Assembly (NCBI GenBank): GCA_964440345.1
Contig: CAYTSA010000030.1
Span: 1-37,497, forward strand
Reading direction: 5' to 3'
Source: CAYTSA01 sp964440345
GTDB taxonomy: Bacteria > Desulfobacterota > Desulfovibrionia > Desulfovibrionales > Desulfovibrionaceae
DNA: 37,497 nt
Shown piece after piece: positions 1-7,859 of the stretch. How positions within the stretch are numbered: position 1 is the first letter of the stretch; the number at the start of each line of letters is the position of its first letter. Below the pieces are notes generated by a model, which saw only the letters and a list, made by a program, of their open reading frames with translations, was not told the DNA's origin and ran no database searches. A program made the position numbers and the translations under genes.

Positions 1-190
1 GAGGCGGCCCTATGCTGATATCGTCAAATAGCCTCGCGACATTCGAATATGTTGCCTCAATGTGGGCGCAGAATGCACATGCTCTCCTGAGTCCATTACG
101 TGGAAGACCACAACCAACCTTTGTGTAGACAGGCAGACAACAACCATTGCCGCATTAATTACCACTATTCGGAGCTAGCTGCATAGCCAC

Positions 191-287
191 ATTGATATAA
201 CGTATCGTGAGTGTACTGACCTGAGCCAACTCCTCCCTGACCTGTCAGCCAGGTCGCCTGGTTACTGATCGTGGGCGGTGGATTCTG
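191..287. repeat. divergent 97-bp repeat, copy A
   Basis: This stretch matches 3750-3845 in the same orientation. In the first 43 bases 36 are identical by hand count, and the last 13 differ at one base. The middle is looser. Both copies keep a small hairpin at the same place: here CCAGG-TCG-CCTGG (249-261). Both copies lie in gene-poor DNA ahead of a plus-strand gene. The repeat could be a relic of a mobile element or a structured regulatory element; the sequence does not decide. Confidence 0.65.
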
Positions 288-319
288 GCGCTGCGCTCCC
301 TTGCAGCAACGATGCAAAC

Positions 320-336
320 ATTGTATTGTTTACAAT
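320..336. promoter_or_regulatory. AT-rich palindrome, possible operator
   Basis: ATTGTA and TACAAT form a perfect 6-base inverted repeat around a 5-base centre. The TTGT/ACAA half-sites recall regulators of the CRP or Rex type, but the spacing is shorter than a standard Rex site. It lies about 210 bases before the zinc-ribbon gene. A role as operator is only a guess. Confidence 0.2.
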
Positions 337-382
337 AATGATTGCCGCTCATTGGCTGAGGGTTAAAAAAGTATGTTTTTAC

Positions 383-485
383 AGGCTGTTCAAAAAAATA
401 CGCGGGCAAGACGTAAAAAAAGTTCAAGGGCGACGTGTAGATATTACACACGAGGGTTCGAACTTTTTGAAGCAACGCAGCCATC
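383..485. repeat. imperfect inverted repeat, cruciform-like
   Basis: A perfect 9-base pair of arms, AAAAAGTTC (417-425) and GAACTTTTT (460-468), encloses a second pair, GTGTA (435-439) and TACAC (445-449), with a 5-base loop. The left flank begins AGGCTGTTCAAAAA at 383. From memory, similar hairpin repeats beginning this way are scattered between genes in deltaproteobacteria; I could not check this. The T-run after the right arm would also allow weak terminator activity on the plus strand. Confidence 0.5.
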
Positions 486-543
486 GGGTATTTCCACAAC
501 CTCTTAGCGAGCTACGAACTTGCAAAACCAGAAGGAGCCGCCC

Positions 544-744
544 ATGTCTTCACGCCGCGCCATATTTAATACGTCCTGCCCCAGTTGCCGCAAGAACTTT
601 CAAGCCAGCACAGAAGTCCCGGAACACCGCGTTGGCGAGGTGGACGTTGACACCGTCTGCCCACATTGCAACCGTGATTTCCGGGCCGAGATTCCTCCTC
701 ACTGCTTGAACGCCAATCCCAAGGACGAATGCGGCCATGAATAG
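544..744 (+). CDS. small zinc-ribbon protein, function unknown
   Basis: This encodes 66 residues with two CxxC pairs, C12-P-S-C15 and C39-P-H-C42. Two more cysteines (C54, C63) sit near the tail. The spacing of the CxxC pairs is that of a zinc ribbon, so it probably binds one zinc ion. There is no membrane segment or enzyme motif. ATG at 544 is chosen because AAGGAG at 532-537 lies 6 bases upstream; an in-frame ATG-like start further up has no such site. The next gene, the EAL protein, begins 92 bases downstream on the same strand, so co-transcription is possible but not shown. I do not recognise a named family. Confidence 0.7.
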   Translation: MSSRRAIFNTSCPSCRKNFQASTEVPEHRVGEVDVDTVCPHCNRDFRAEIPPHCLNANPKDECGHE

Positions 745-822
745 GGCCAGTGGCTTGCATCCGCCAACCACATAACCAGACTATTGTTTGAGCTGGCCGA
801 CTTACTGAGCCGCGTCGCCACT

Positions 823-840
823 GAGGGGGGTGGGGGGTGG
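823..840 (+). promoter_or_regulatory. G-run ribosome binding site and GTG start
   Basis: The ribosome binding site and start codon of the EAL gene lie inside two runs of six G (825-830 and 832-837) split by a single T. The GTG start uses the last G of the second run. Such runs can change length by slippage, and they could fold in mRNA or in DNA. Either would affect translation start of the downstream gene. Confidence 0.5.
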
Positions 841-2066
841 AAGAACACGCGTTACAGACTCTTGTGGAGCAGAAAAAGTTCACTGTTCTGTTTCAGCCTG
901 TGGTCTCCATCCAGGCGAAACGGGTAGTCGGCTTTGAGGCCCTCTCCAGGGCCATAGCCGACAACAATAAACAGCTGACCCCGGCTGAATTCTTTGCTCC
1001 GGAGCTGCCCCGGGAGCTGCGGCTGCAAGCGGACCGGCTGTGCCGCGCCAAAGCTCTGCGAACCTTCAAAAATATCTTTGCCAACCACCCAGACCAAGTG
1101 CTCTTTATCAACTTATCCCCCGAGCTGTTCCCGGATTCAGAAGACGAGCTGGGACATACAGACACACTCGTCCAGAAACAGCAGCTCTCTGCGGCAAACA
1201 TCTGCCTGGAAATACCAGCCAGGAGTCTGGAAATCGCGCAAGCAAGAGCCTTCTGGACCCACTACCGCATCCGCAACTACAAGCTCTCGTTGGACAATCT
1301 CAACACCGGCGACAATGTACTCGACATGGTGGCGACCATGAATCCTGATTATCTTAAAGTTGGCCGCTCCTTCCACGCCGGGGGCGAAATGTCCATGCAG
1401 GCCAAGGAAAAACTGGAGATCATCACCCGCTACGCCAGCCGCATGAACACCCGGGTGGTGGCCTTTGGCGTGGAAAAGGAAAGTGAAGCCAAAGCCTTGG
1501 CCGAAGCTGGCATGCACCTGCACCAAGGGTTCTACTACACCAAGGACAATGACGAGGCGGCTGCTGAAGCCAAGGACGACGCTGTCAGCTCGTTCATGGG
1601 CAAGGTGGAAAAAATCCACGGATTGCTGCGCCGCCGGGCCAAAGACCTGGTCCAGGCCAGGCGCGATGGCTTCCAGGCTTACCGCCGGCTGGCCTCCAAG
1701 CTGACGTACCGGCTTAGCGGAGCCAAACCAGAAGCGTTTGACCAGCTCGTCAAGGAAGCCTGCGCCGCCAACAACGATATTATCTCACTATTCATCCTGA
1801 CCCACGACGGCGTGCAAGCCACCGACAGGCCCCACCGGCAGGACCTGAACGTTGCCTTTACGGCCGTGGAAAAAGCGGAACTGGACAAGGGAGCCGACCA
1901 CTCCCTTTACGACTACTACGTCCACTTGAGCGTAGACTACGACAAATTCATCACCGAATCCTTCATCTCCCCATATACGCATACCCGCAGCATTCTGGTC
2001 TGTGAAAAATTTTACGCCGGCCGGGCCAAAGAGTTCATCCTTTGCATTGAACTGCCAGCTATCTGA
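837..2066 (+). CDS. degenerate EAL-domain protein, likely c-di-GMP binding
   Basis: The 409-residue protein has an N-terminal EAL domain (about 15-245) and an extra C-terminal domain (about 255-409). The C-terminal part resembles the PAS-like domain found after EAL in YkuI, but this is a weak match made by eye. Recognisable EAL positions are E34-A-L-S-R38, N92 in INLSP, E125, D153, K174 and Q230. Two catalytic positions are altered: the second aspartate of the DDFG loop is N154, and the glutamate of the AEGVE motif is F210. Known EAL enzymes need these residues, so phosphodiesterase activity is doubtful and a c-di-GMP sensor role is more likely. There is no signal peptide or membrane span. 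The GTG start has GAGGGG 8 bases upstream. Its end overlaps the convergent cstA gene by 8 bases. Confidence 0.88.
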   Translation: MEEHALQTLVEQKKFTVLFQPVVSIQAKRVVGFEALSRAIADNNKQLTPAEFFAPELPRELRLQADRLCRAKALRTFKNIFANHPDQVLFINLSPELFPDSEDELGHTDTLVQKQQLSAANICLEIPARSLEIAQARAFWTHYRIRNYKLSLDNLNTGDNVLDMVATMNPDYLKVGRSFHAGGEMSMQAKEKLEIITRYASRMNTRVVAFGVEKESEAKALAEAGMHLHQGFYYTKDNDEAAAEAKDDAVSSFMGKVEKIHGLLRRRAKDLVQARRDGFQAYRRLASKLTYRLSGAKPEAFDQLVKEACAANNDIISLFILTHDGVQATDRPHRQDLNVAFTAVEKAELDKGADHSLYDYYVHLSVDYDKFITESFISPYTHTRSILVCEKFYAGRAKEFILCIELPAI

Positions 2067-3459
2067 ACCTCTTTCGGGCTCTGAGCACAAATGTTACCAG
2101 CGCAACCAGCCCCGCAAGCACGCCCAGCACGTTGGACAGACCGACCGGCAAATTCAGCCCTATGTCCGCCTGCAAAATAAAGGACGAAATCACCGCGGTC
2201 ATGAACGCCGCAGGAACAGTGCATATCCAATGCAGCCGGCCCTCACGGGCCAGGTACGCCCCGCCCGCCCAAAGCACCAGGGCCGCCAGCGTCTGGTTGG
2301 ACCAGCCAAAGTAACGCCAGATAACTGCAAAATCTTGCGTAGAGATAATAAAAGCAACCACAAACAGCGGCACGGCAATGAGCAAACGCTTGCCCGCCCT
2401 GGTTTGGGGCAGCTTCCAGGCGTCGGCCAAAATAAGCCGGGTGGACCGGAATGCTGTGTCACCGCTGGTGATAGGCAACACCACCACCCCGAGAATGGCA
2501 AGCACGCCGCCGACCGGACCCAAGAGCGTCTTGCATACCTGGTTCACCACCCCGGCTGGCGAGGCTTGGTCAATGACCGCTTGCATGGCGCCGGGGCTTT
2601 CGTAAAAAGCCATGCCTGCCGTGGCCCAGACCAAAGCAATGATCCCCTCCATAATCATGGCCCCATAAAACACCAGCCGGCCGCTTCTTTCATTCTTGAT
2701 ACACCTGGCCATAAGCGGCGACTGCGTGGAGTGAAAACCGCTCACTGCGCCGCAGGACAAGGTGATAAACAGCAGCGGCCAGATAGGTTTTGCATCCGGA
2801 TGCGTGTTCACAGCAAAGTCCAGCGGAGGCAGGCTATAGCCCTCCAGAGCCAGACCGCCAAGCACGCTCAGGGACATGAACAACAATAGCGCCCCGAACA
2901 CTGGATACAGCCGGCCGATGAGCACGTTAATGGGCAAAATCGTTGCCAGAAAATAGTAGCAGAAGATGCAGGCTACAAGGAACTGCACGTGCAACCCGGT
3001 CATGCTCGCGAGAAGCTTAGCCGGACCCAGCACAAAAACTACCCCCACCAGCAGCAGCAATACGACCGAAAACACCCGCATCACCTGACGCGCGGTCAAG
3101 CCCATAAAATTGCCTACGACTTCCGGAATGGACTCGCCCTTGGACCGCACAGAGAGCATGCCGCTCATGTAATCGTGCACGCCGCCGGCGAATATGCAGC
3201 CCAGCACTATCCACAGCAGGGCGGCAGGACCATACAGCGCCCCAAGAATGGGCCCGAAAACAGGCCCCAGCCCAGCAATATCCAAGAGTTGGATAAAAAA
3301 AACTTTCCAGGCGGGCATGGGCATGAAGTCGCAGTCGTCCCGGTACTCGCAGCAGGGCGTAGGCCGCTCCGGCCGGATGACAAAGACCCGCTCCACCACC
3401 CGCCCGTATACTGCATAGCCAACCAACAACAAAGCCACTGCAGCAAAAAAAGCGGTCAT
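2059..3459 (-). CDS. CstA-family carbon starvation transporter
   Basis: The 466-residue protein has many hydrophobic helices from its first residues onward. Typical CstA-family stretches are visible, including a DIAGLGPVFGPILGALYGP segment near residue 60 and an HSTQSPLMARC segment in the middle. CstA proteins are peptide or pyruvate importers of the inner membrane. The protein is shorter than the E. coli CstA/BtsT type (about 700) and matches the shorter form of the family. The ATG at 3459 is preceded by GGGAG. The reading frame stays open to 3645, but the added residues are not hydrophobic and run through a repeat, so I reject the longer start. The gene converges on the EAL gene and overlaps it by 8 bases. 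The substrate cannot be told from sequence. Confidence 0.9.
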   Translation of the reverse strand: MTAFFAAVALLLVGYAVYGRVVERVFVIRPERPTPCCEYRDDCDFMPMPAWKVFFIQLLDIAGLGPVFGPILGALYGPAALLWIVLGCIFAGGVHDYMSGMLSVRSKGESIPEVVGNFMGLTARQVMRVFSVVLLLLVGVVFVLGPAKLLASMTGLHVQFLVACIFCYYFLATILPINVLIGRLYPVFGALLLFMSLSVLGGLALEGYSLPPLDFAVNTHPDAKPIWPLLFITLSCGAVSGFHSTQSPLMARCIKNERSGRLVFYGAMIMEGIIALVWATAGMAFYESPGAMQAVIDQASPAGVVNQVCKTLLGPVGGVLAILGVVVLPITSGDTAFRSTRLILADAWKLPQTRAGKRLLIAVPLFVVAFIISTQDFAVIWRYFGWSNQTLAALVLWAGGAYLAREGRLHWICTVPAAFMTAVISSFILQADIGLNLPVGLSNVLGVLAGLVALVTFVLRARKRFR

Positions 3460-3567
3460 GGCATACTCCCGATAACCTTGTAACGTAACTGGCTTGTCGT
3501 TACCATGCCGGTGAATGCATCGCCAGCACAAAATACTGCATGCAACACCCCGGTCCCTCACAATAAT

Positions 3568-3633
3568 CCTCGTTGTGTTCGGAAAACCAAACAGATAGAT
3601 TGCATTCGCAAGCACAAATCCATCACCACGAGG
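3568..3633. repeat. 66-bp palindromic element
   Basis: The ends are CCTCGTTGTG (3568-3577) and CACCACGAGG (3624-3633), which pair at 9 of 10 positions. The left 24 bases recur at 37474-37497 with one mismatch, where the window stops. An imperfectly palindromic short sequence found twice in noncoding DNA fits a REP-like or miniature element. The copies are 34 kb apart. Confidence 0.55.
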
Positions 3634-3749
3634 CGTCGCCGCCATGTCCCAGGGTGTCCTTCTTTTTATATACGAAAATAAACTTCGACGCCTTGCTCAA
3701 TGGTGCATCAAGGCGGGCTATCGCAAGGGCCGCCCCTACTCTATGACGT

Positions 3750-3845
3750 ATTGATGTAACGAATCGCGCGTGTACTGGCCTGAGCGTACTCCCTCCTGCA
3801 CTGTAGCCGGGGCCCCTGGCCAGTAACCGCAGACGGTGGATTCTG
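3750..3845. repeat. divergent 96-bp repeat, copy B
   Basis: This is the partner of 191-287. It keeps the hairpin of copy A as CCGGG-GCC-CCTGG (3807-3819), where the one changed stem base still pairs as G-U in RNA. Read on the minus strand, both copies could encode a shared short string (GV-x-SGQYT-x-D), so a decayed coding element is also possible. It ends 79 bases before the lpd start. Confidence 0.65.
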
Positions 3846-3924
3846 CAACACAGCGCAACTTGAGCATGCCAGCGCCATGGAGTACTCTTCGATTTTGCGA
3901 AACCATCAACACAAGAGATGCTGC

Positions 3925-5286
3925 ATGCACAATTACGATCTGGCCATTCTCGGCGCCGGGCCCGGCGGCTACGCCGCCGCCTTGGAGGCCGCGCGCTCAG
4001 GAAAGGCCATTCTATTAGTCGAGCCCAGCCTGCTGGGCGGGACCTGTCTGAACTGGGGCTGCATACCCACCAAGCTCTTTCTGGGCGCCACAGCGGCCGG
4101 GCCGGCCCTGGAGACCGCAGTCAAATTGAAGCTGGCCCAGGGCGACATGGCCTTTGACCTGCCGGCCATGCAAAAACGCCGCGAGCGCATCACCGCCGCC
4201 ACCCGCAAGGCCATGGAAAAAAAACTGGCCGGCCTGGGCGTGGACCTGGCCTGCGGCCGGGGACGACTGGCGGGGGAGGGCAAACTCATCTTCAGCTCTG
4301 GCCAGGACGAGAAGGAATACGGCTTTGCCGCCTGCATTGCGGCCACGGGCTCGCGTCCGGCAGCCTTCCCGGCCATGCAGCCGGACGGGGACTGCGTGCT
4401 GGACTCTTCCCAAGCGCTGGACCTACAGACCCCGCCGGAATCACTCATAGTTGTCGGCGGCGGGGCCATAGGACTGGAAATGGCTGACTTCTTCTCTCGG
4501 CTGGGAACCTCCATAGCCTTGGTGGAGGCCCTGGACCGGCTGGCGCCCACAGAAGACCCGGACGTGGGCGAAACCCTGGCCCAGATATGCAAGCGCCGAC
4601 GCTGGAGATTGCTCGTGGGACAAAAAGTGCGCTCCCTGGCCACACAAGGCGGCCAGGCCTGCATGGTCCTGGAGTCCGGTGAGGAAATGACAGCGGCCAA
4701 GGCCCTGGTCGCGACGGGAAGACGGCCTAACAGCGAAGGCCTGGGGCTGGAAACCGCCGGCGCAAAGCTGGACCACGGCTGGGCCGTGACGGACGAGTTT
4801 CTGCAGGCCGCGCCTGGCGTTTACGTCGTGGGAGACCTGAACGGCAGAACACTGCTGGCCCACGCCGCCGAGCACCAGGGGCGGTATGCAGCGCGCCGCG
4901 CGTTCGGCGACATCTCAGACCCTTATGCTTCCGGCCCCATGCCGGCCTGCATCTATGGGGAATACGAAGTCATGCGCGCAGGGATCAGCGAAGAAGAGGC
5001 CCGACGGCAAGGCCGCGCCGTACGCGCGACCAAAGCCATGCTGGCCGGCAACCCCATTGCCCAGGCCGCCGGCGCTACGCAAGGGTTCGTCAAAGCAGTC
5101 TGGGAATCTATTGACGGGCAGGAGCGGGTCGTGGGCATGGCTGCGGTGGGTCACGGCGTTTCCCACTTGATCACCCAGGCGACCATGATCGTAGCCGCAG
5201 GATGGACGCGCAAGGATGCGGAATCCATCATATTCGCTCATCCAACGCTGGACGAGAGCGTGCGGGACGTTTTGCTGGAAGCGTAG
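3925..5286 (+). CDS. lpdA: dihydrolipoamide dehydrogenase (E3)
   Basis: The 453-residue flavoenzyme reoxidises dihydrolipoamide in 2-oxoacid dehydrogenase or glycine cleavage complexes, reducing NAD. An FAD-binding GAGPGG motif is at residues 10-15. The redox disulfide is C41-LNWG-C46 in GGTCLNWGCIPTK. A second nucleotide-binding GGGAIGLEMADFF is in the middle. The catalytic His-Glu region HPTLDESV is near the C terminus. The length is normal (about 450-475). ATG at 3925 places the FAD motif at its usual distance, and the extra upstream residues in frame look unrelated. No E1, E2 or glycine-cleavage gene is nearby, so its partner complex is unknown. It converges on batE with an 18-base gap. 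Confidence 0.92.
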   Translation: MHNYDLAILGAGPGGYAAALEAARSGKAILLVEPSLLGGTCLNWGCIPTKLFLGATAAGPALETAVKLKLAQGDMAFDLPAMQKRRERITAATRKAMEKKLAGLGVDLACGRGRLAGEGKLIFSSGQDEKEYGFAACIAATGSRPAAFPAMQPDGDCVLDSSQALDLQTPPESLIVVGGGAIGLEMADFFSRLGTSIALVEALDRLAPTEDPDVGETLAQICKRRRWRLLVGQKVRSLATQGGQACMVLESGEEMTAAKALVATGRRPNSEGLGLETAGAKLDHGWAVTDEFLQAAPGVYVVGDLNGRTLLAHAAEHQGRYAARRAFGDISDPYASGPMPACIYGEYEVMRAGISEEEARRQGRAVRATKAMLAGNPIAQAAGATQGFVKAVWESIDGQERVVGMAAVGHGVSHLITQATMIVAAGWTRKDAESIIFAHPTLDESVRDVLLEA

Positions 5287-5304
5287 CCTGAAAAAAACCG
5301 TGTC

Positions 5305-6081
5305 TTACTCTATCATCCCTACCGCCTGGGCTGGCGCCCAGCCGACTTTGTCCTGGCCGAAGAGAATGCGTACATAGCCATCGCGCTTTTCCTTCACTTG
5401 CACGGGCGAGCCGGCGTGCAGCGTGAAAAGCTGCGCAGCCTCTTCGTTCAGCCCGGCGCGCACGGGCAAGCGCTCCTCCAGCACCACGGCTTGGGACGGA
5501 TTGGCCCTTACGTACAGCCGCTGCAACGCGGCAGGTAAAAAGACCAGAACGACGGCCAGCGCCGCCAGCCGTAGCACTTGCAAAGCGCGCGACCTGCGGC
5601 GAAACAGCAGCCCCGCGCAACTGAACCAGAAAAGGCTGGAGCCGGCCAAGGCCAGCCATTGCACTGTTCTGGGCGACAGTAGCCGGGTGGGGAAAAACAG
5701 CACGTCGGCCACGCCAGAGCCAGCCTTTTCTGGCGCGTCTTTGACCAGCGAGCGGGCGTGCTCCAGATTGAACCGCATGTCAGGGTCTTGCGGCGCAAGC
5801 ATGAGCCCCCGCTCCCACCACAGAATGGCCTTGCCCAGCTCCCCGGCTTTGAACCAAGCGTTGCCCAGATTGTAGCACAGGGCGCCGCTCAAAGACTGCA
5901 TTTCCGCAACAGCCGAAAATTTTCGGGCTGCTTGCTCATATTGCCCGTTTTCGTAGGCTTTGATTCCATCCAAAAAAGATGCAGTGGGATCAACCGGAGC
6001 CGCAAAGGCCACAGCCTGCGCCGTGCACGGGACCGCCAAACCTAGCGCCGCCAACAACATCAACGCTTGCAACAGCTTCAT
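5305..6081 (-). CDS. batE: BatE: TPR and SH3-like membrane protein
   Basis: The 258-residue protein has a signal peptide or N-terminal anchor (about 1-24), TPR-like repeats (about 30-105), two further membrane spans (about 140-190) and a C-terminal bacterial SH3-like domain. This is the order seen in BatE proteins at the end of Bat operons. ATG at 6081 overlaps the batD stop as ATGA and has AAGGAG 8 bases upstream. A GTG at 6087 is possible but would leave only 2 bases to that site. It is the last gene of the operon. No clear terminator follows it. The role in envelope stress or oxygen tolerance is known for the family only by genetics. Confidence 0.85.
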   Translation of the reverse strand: MKLLQALMLLAALGLAVPCTAQAVAFAAPVDPTASFLDGIKAYENGQYEQAARKFSAVAEMQSLSGALCYNLGNAWFKAGELGKAILWWERGLMLAPQDPDMRFNLEHARSLVKDAPEKAGSGVADVLFFPTRLLSPRTVQWLALAGSSLFWFSCAGLLFRRRSRALQVLRLAALAVVLVFLPAALQRLYVRANPSQAVVLEERLPVRAGLNEEAAQLFTLHAGSPVQVKEKRDGYVRILFGQDKVGWAPAQAVGMIE

Positions 6082-7859
6082 ACGCACAACTCCTTGACCA
6101 GTGCAGACGTTCGCGAGAGCAGGCCCTCCAGGCCAGAGCGGTCAAGAGACGCGGCTCCGTAGCGGGCGGCGTCCAGGTCCTGCAGCAGGTCCCGGACTTT
6201 ACCAGCAAGGTCGTCACGACCGTGATCGCGCAGCAAACTCTCCGCCTCCTCATATGTCAACGACTCCCCAGGTTGGCCGTTGCGGGACCGTACCGCCGCA
6301 ACTACAGCCTTGGCGCACAGCGAAAGGGCTTCGGTGCGCACGTCCTCCTGCCGGGCGGCGCGGACCAGCTCTTCGGCGCGGCGGGAAAGCAGCCGGCACG
6401 CGTCTTCGCCTTGTAGGAGTTTTTTCCTGGCCAGACCCGCAATGCAAAAGACTGCAGCCGGCGCCAACAGCAGCGCCGAAAAAAACATGGCTGACATGGC
6501 CCGCTGGTCCTGCAGCGCAGCCAGGTCCCGTTGCAACGGCAATATGTCCTTTTGCACGAACTCCACCTTCTGCTTGCTGACCGGGGCTGATTTCACAACG
6601 GTCTGGGGCGCGCTTATAAACGTCTCCGACCGCTTCAACTCCTGCTCCCCAGCCGCGACCGCCACCTTCAACGGTTGCGAGGAAAGTATTAGATATTCCT
6701 CTTTCTCCGGGTCAAAGTAGCTCAAAACAGCCGGCCCCAGGAAGAACTCGCCGCTTTCCAGCGGCACCAGGGCGCAGTCGAAGCTCTTGGACCCCACATA
6801 GCCTTCTTCTTCCAGCCGAACATCCTCCACCGGCCCGTCGTTGTAGACTTTGAACGTATCCGGAATCTCCAGCTGCGGCATGGGCGAATCCATAACGTTG
6901 CCGGAACCGCTCACGCGCAAACTTAACGCAGCCGATTCTCCCGGCGCCACGCTCTGGCTTGTCGGCTCAACCTCCAGGGTAAAAGAACCTATCAAGCCGG
7001 AAAAAGGAATATCTTGTGTATAAGCCGGCAACGGCCGAACTGACATTTTGAGCGCAGGCGCCTGAATAATCTTGGGCGTCAGCCGCGGTTGGGCAAAAAA
7101 GGCGTCGAACCGGCTCGTTGTGTTGCGCTGCTGCGTCATCAGGTCGCAATGCAAGGACAACGGGCCCACATCCGCCTCGCCAGCCTGCAGCGGCGCAAGC
7201 AGGAACCGGACCTCGATAACCTCGTACCGTTTGCCGGCCACAGCCGTGGAATAGGTATTCTGGTCCGGATACTGTTTGGCGGAAAAGCCCTCAAATCCTG
7301 AGTCCTCCAACTGTGGATTGGCAAACCGGATCCGGGTGAATATTTGCAGCGTGTAGACGATGCTTTCTCCAACAAATGGCGATGTGTCGGAGACTGTGGC
7401 CCGCATGAAGATGTCTGGCGTTTCCCCGTCTTCTTGAAGCTCAGCCTGGAGCGACTGCACCGTGACGGGAATGGACGCAGTAGTCACCGCGTCGTTGCCT
7501 TCTCCCACTGTGAGCGCTGGTATGGTCAACCTGCCTTCGCGCTTGGGCCGCAAGGTGAGCCGCAGCTCTGATATCTTGGAAAAATCGCCGTTTATAAGAG
7601 AGATACTGGTTCCGGTAGAGCGCCCGGTAATCTTGAAATCACTGGACAACTCCAAAGGTTCCAGATCGACCTTCCCAGACCCGTCAGATACGGTGACGGT
7701 CAAGGTGAAAGACTCGCCCAGGCTGACGCGCGGCCGGTCCACCTGTGCCTTTGCTTGCAAGGCCAAGGCCCGAGAAGGCGCCAACAGCACAATCAGAGAG
7801 GCTGCAAGCACAATCAACACAAAGGCTGACGCTGCAACGGCTCGTTTACGGGCGCTCAC
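6078..7859 (-). CDS. batD: BatD-family protein
   Basis: The 593-residue protein begins with a signal sequence (about 1-34). A long extracytoplasmic region of repeated beta-rich units follows, with segments such as KAQVDRPRVSLGESFTLTV near residue 36. A single transmembrane helix lies around 455-475, followed by a cytoplasmic tail of about 115 residues. This matches the oxygen-tolerance (BatD) family. BatD proteins are thought to be periplasmic adaptors for the VWA proteins BatA and BatB. The gene overlaps batB/C by 4 bases upstream and batE by 4 bases downstream, which implies coupled translation. The biochemical role is unknown. Confidence 0.88.
   Translation of the reverse strand: MSARKRAVAASAFVLIVLAASLIVLLAPSRALALQAKAQVDRPRVSLGESFTLTVTVSDGSGKVDLEPLELSSDFKITGRSTGTSISLINGDFSKISELRLTLRPKREGRLTIPALTVGEGNDAVTTASIPVTVQSLQAELQEDGETPDIFMRATVSDTSPFVGESIVYTLQIFTRIRFANPQLEDSGFEGFSAKQYPDQNTYSTAVAGKRYEVIEVRFLLAPLQAGEADVGPLSLHCDLMTQQRNTTSRFDAFFAQPRLTPKIIQAPALKMSVRPLPAYTQDIPFSGLIGSFTLEVEPTSQSVAPGESAALSLRVSGSGNVMDSPMPQLEIPDTFKVYNDGPVEDVRLEEEGYVGSKSFDCALVPLESGEFFLGPAVLSYFDPEKEEYLILSSQPLKVAVAAGEQELKRSETFISAPQTVVKSAPVSKQKVEFVQKDILPLQRDLAALQDQRAMSAMFFSALLLAPAAVFCIAGLARKKLLQGEDACRLLSRRAEELVRAARQEDVRTEALSLCAKAVVAAVRSRNGQPGESLTYEEAESLLRDHGRDDLAGKVRDLLQDLDAARYGAASLDRSGLEGLLSRTSALVKELCV

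Larger units (their letters stand above)
1..543. other. gene-poor region with inverted repeats
   Basis: I see no convincing protein gene here. A frame open from base 3 to a stop at 126-128 could be the tail of a gene lying to the left, but nothing in it is recognisable. The stretch is richer in A and T than the rest of the window. It holds a divergent repeat (191-287), a short AT-rich palindrome (320-336) and a larger inverted repeat (about 383-485). The last bases carry the ribosome binding site of the zinc-ribbon gene. It looks like decayed intergenic or mobile-element DNA, which is inference. Confidence 0.5.
3460..3924. other. gene-poor region between cstA and lpd
   Basis: No gene is supported between these divergent genes. 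The stretch holds a palindromic element (3568-3633), a 7-base inverted pair CGCCTTG/CAAGGCG (3689-3695 and 3709-3715), and copy B of a divergent repeat (3750-3845). Promoters for cstA and lpd must lie here, but I see no strong -35/-10 pair. A small minus-strand frame through copy B overlaps the start of lpd and is not credible as an intact gene. Confidence 0.5.
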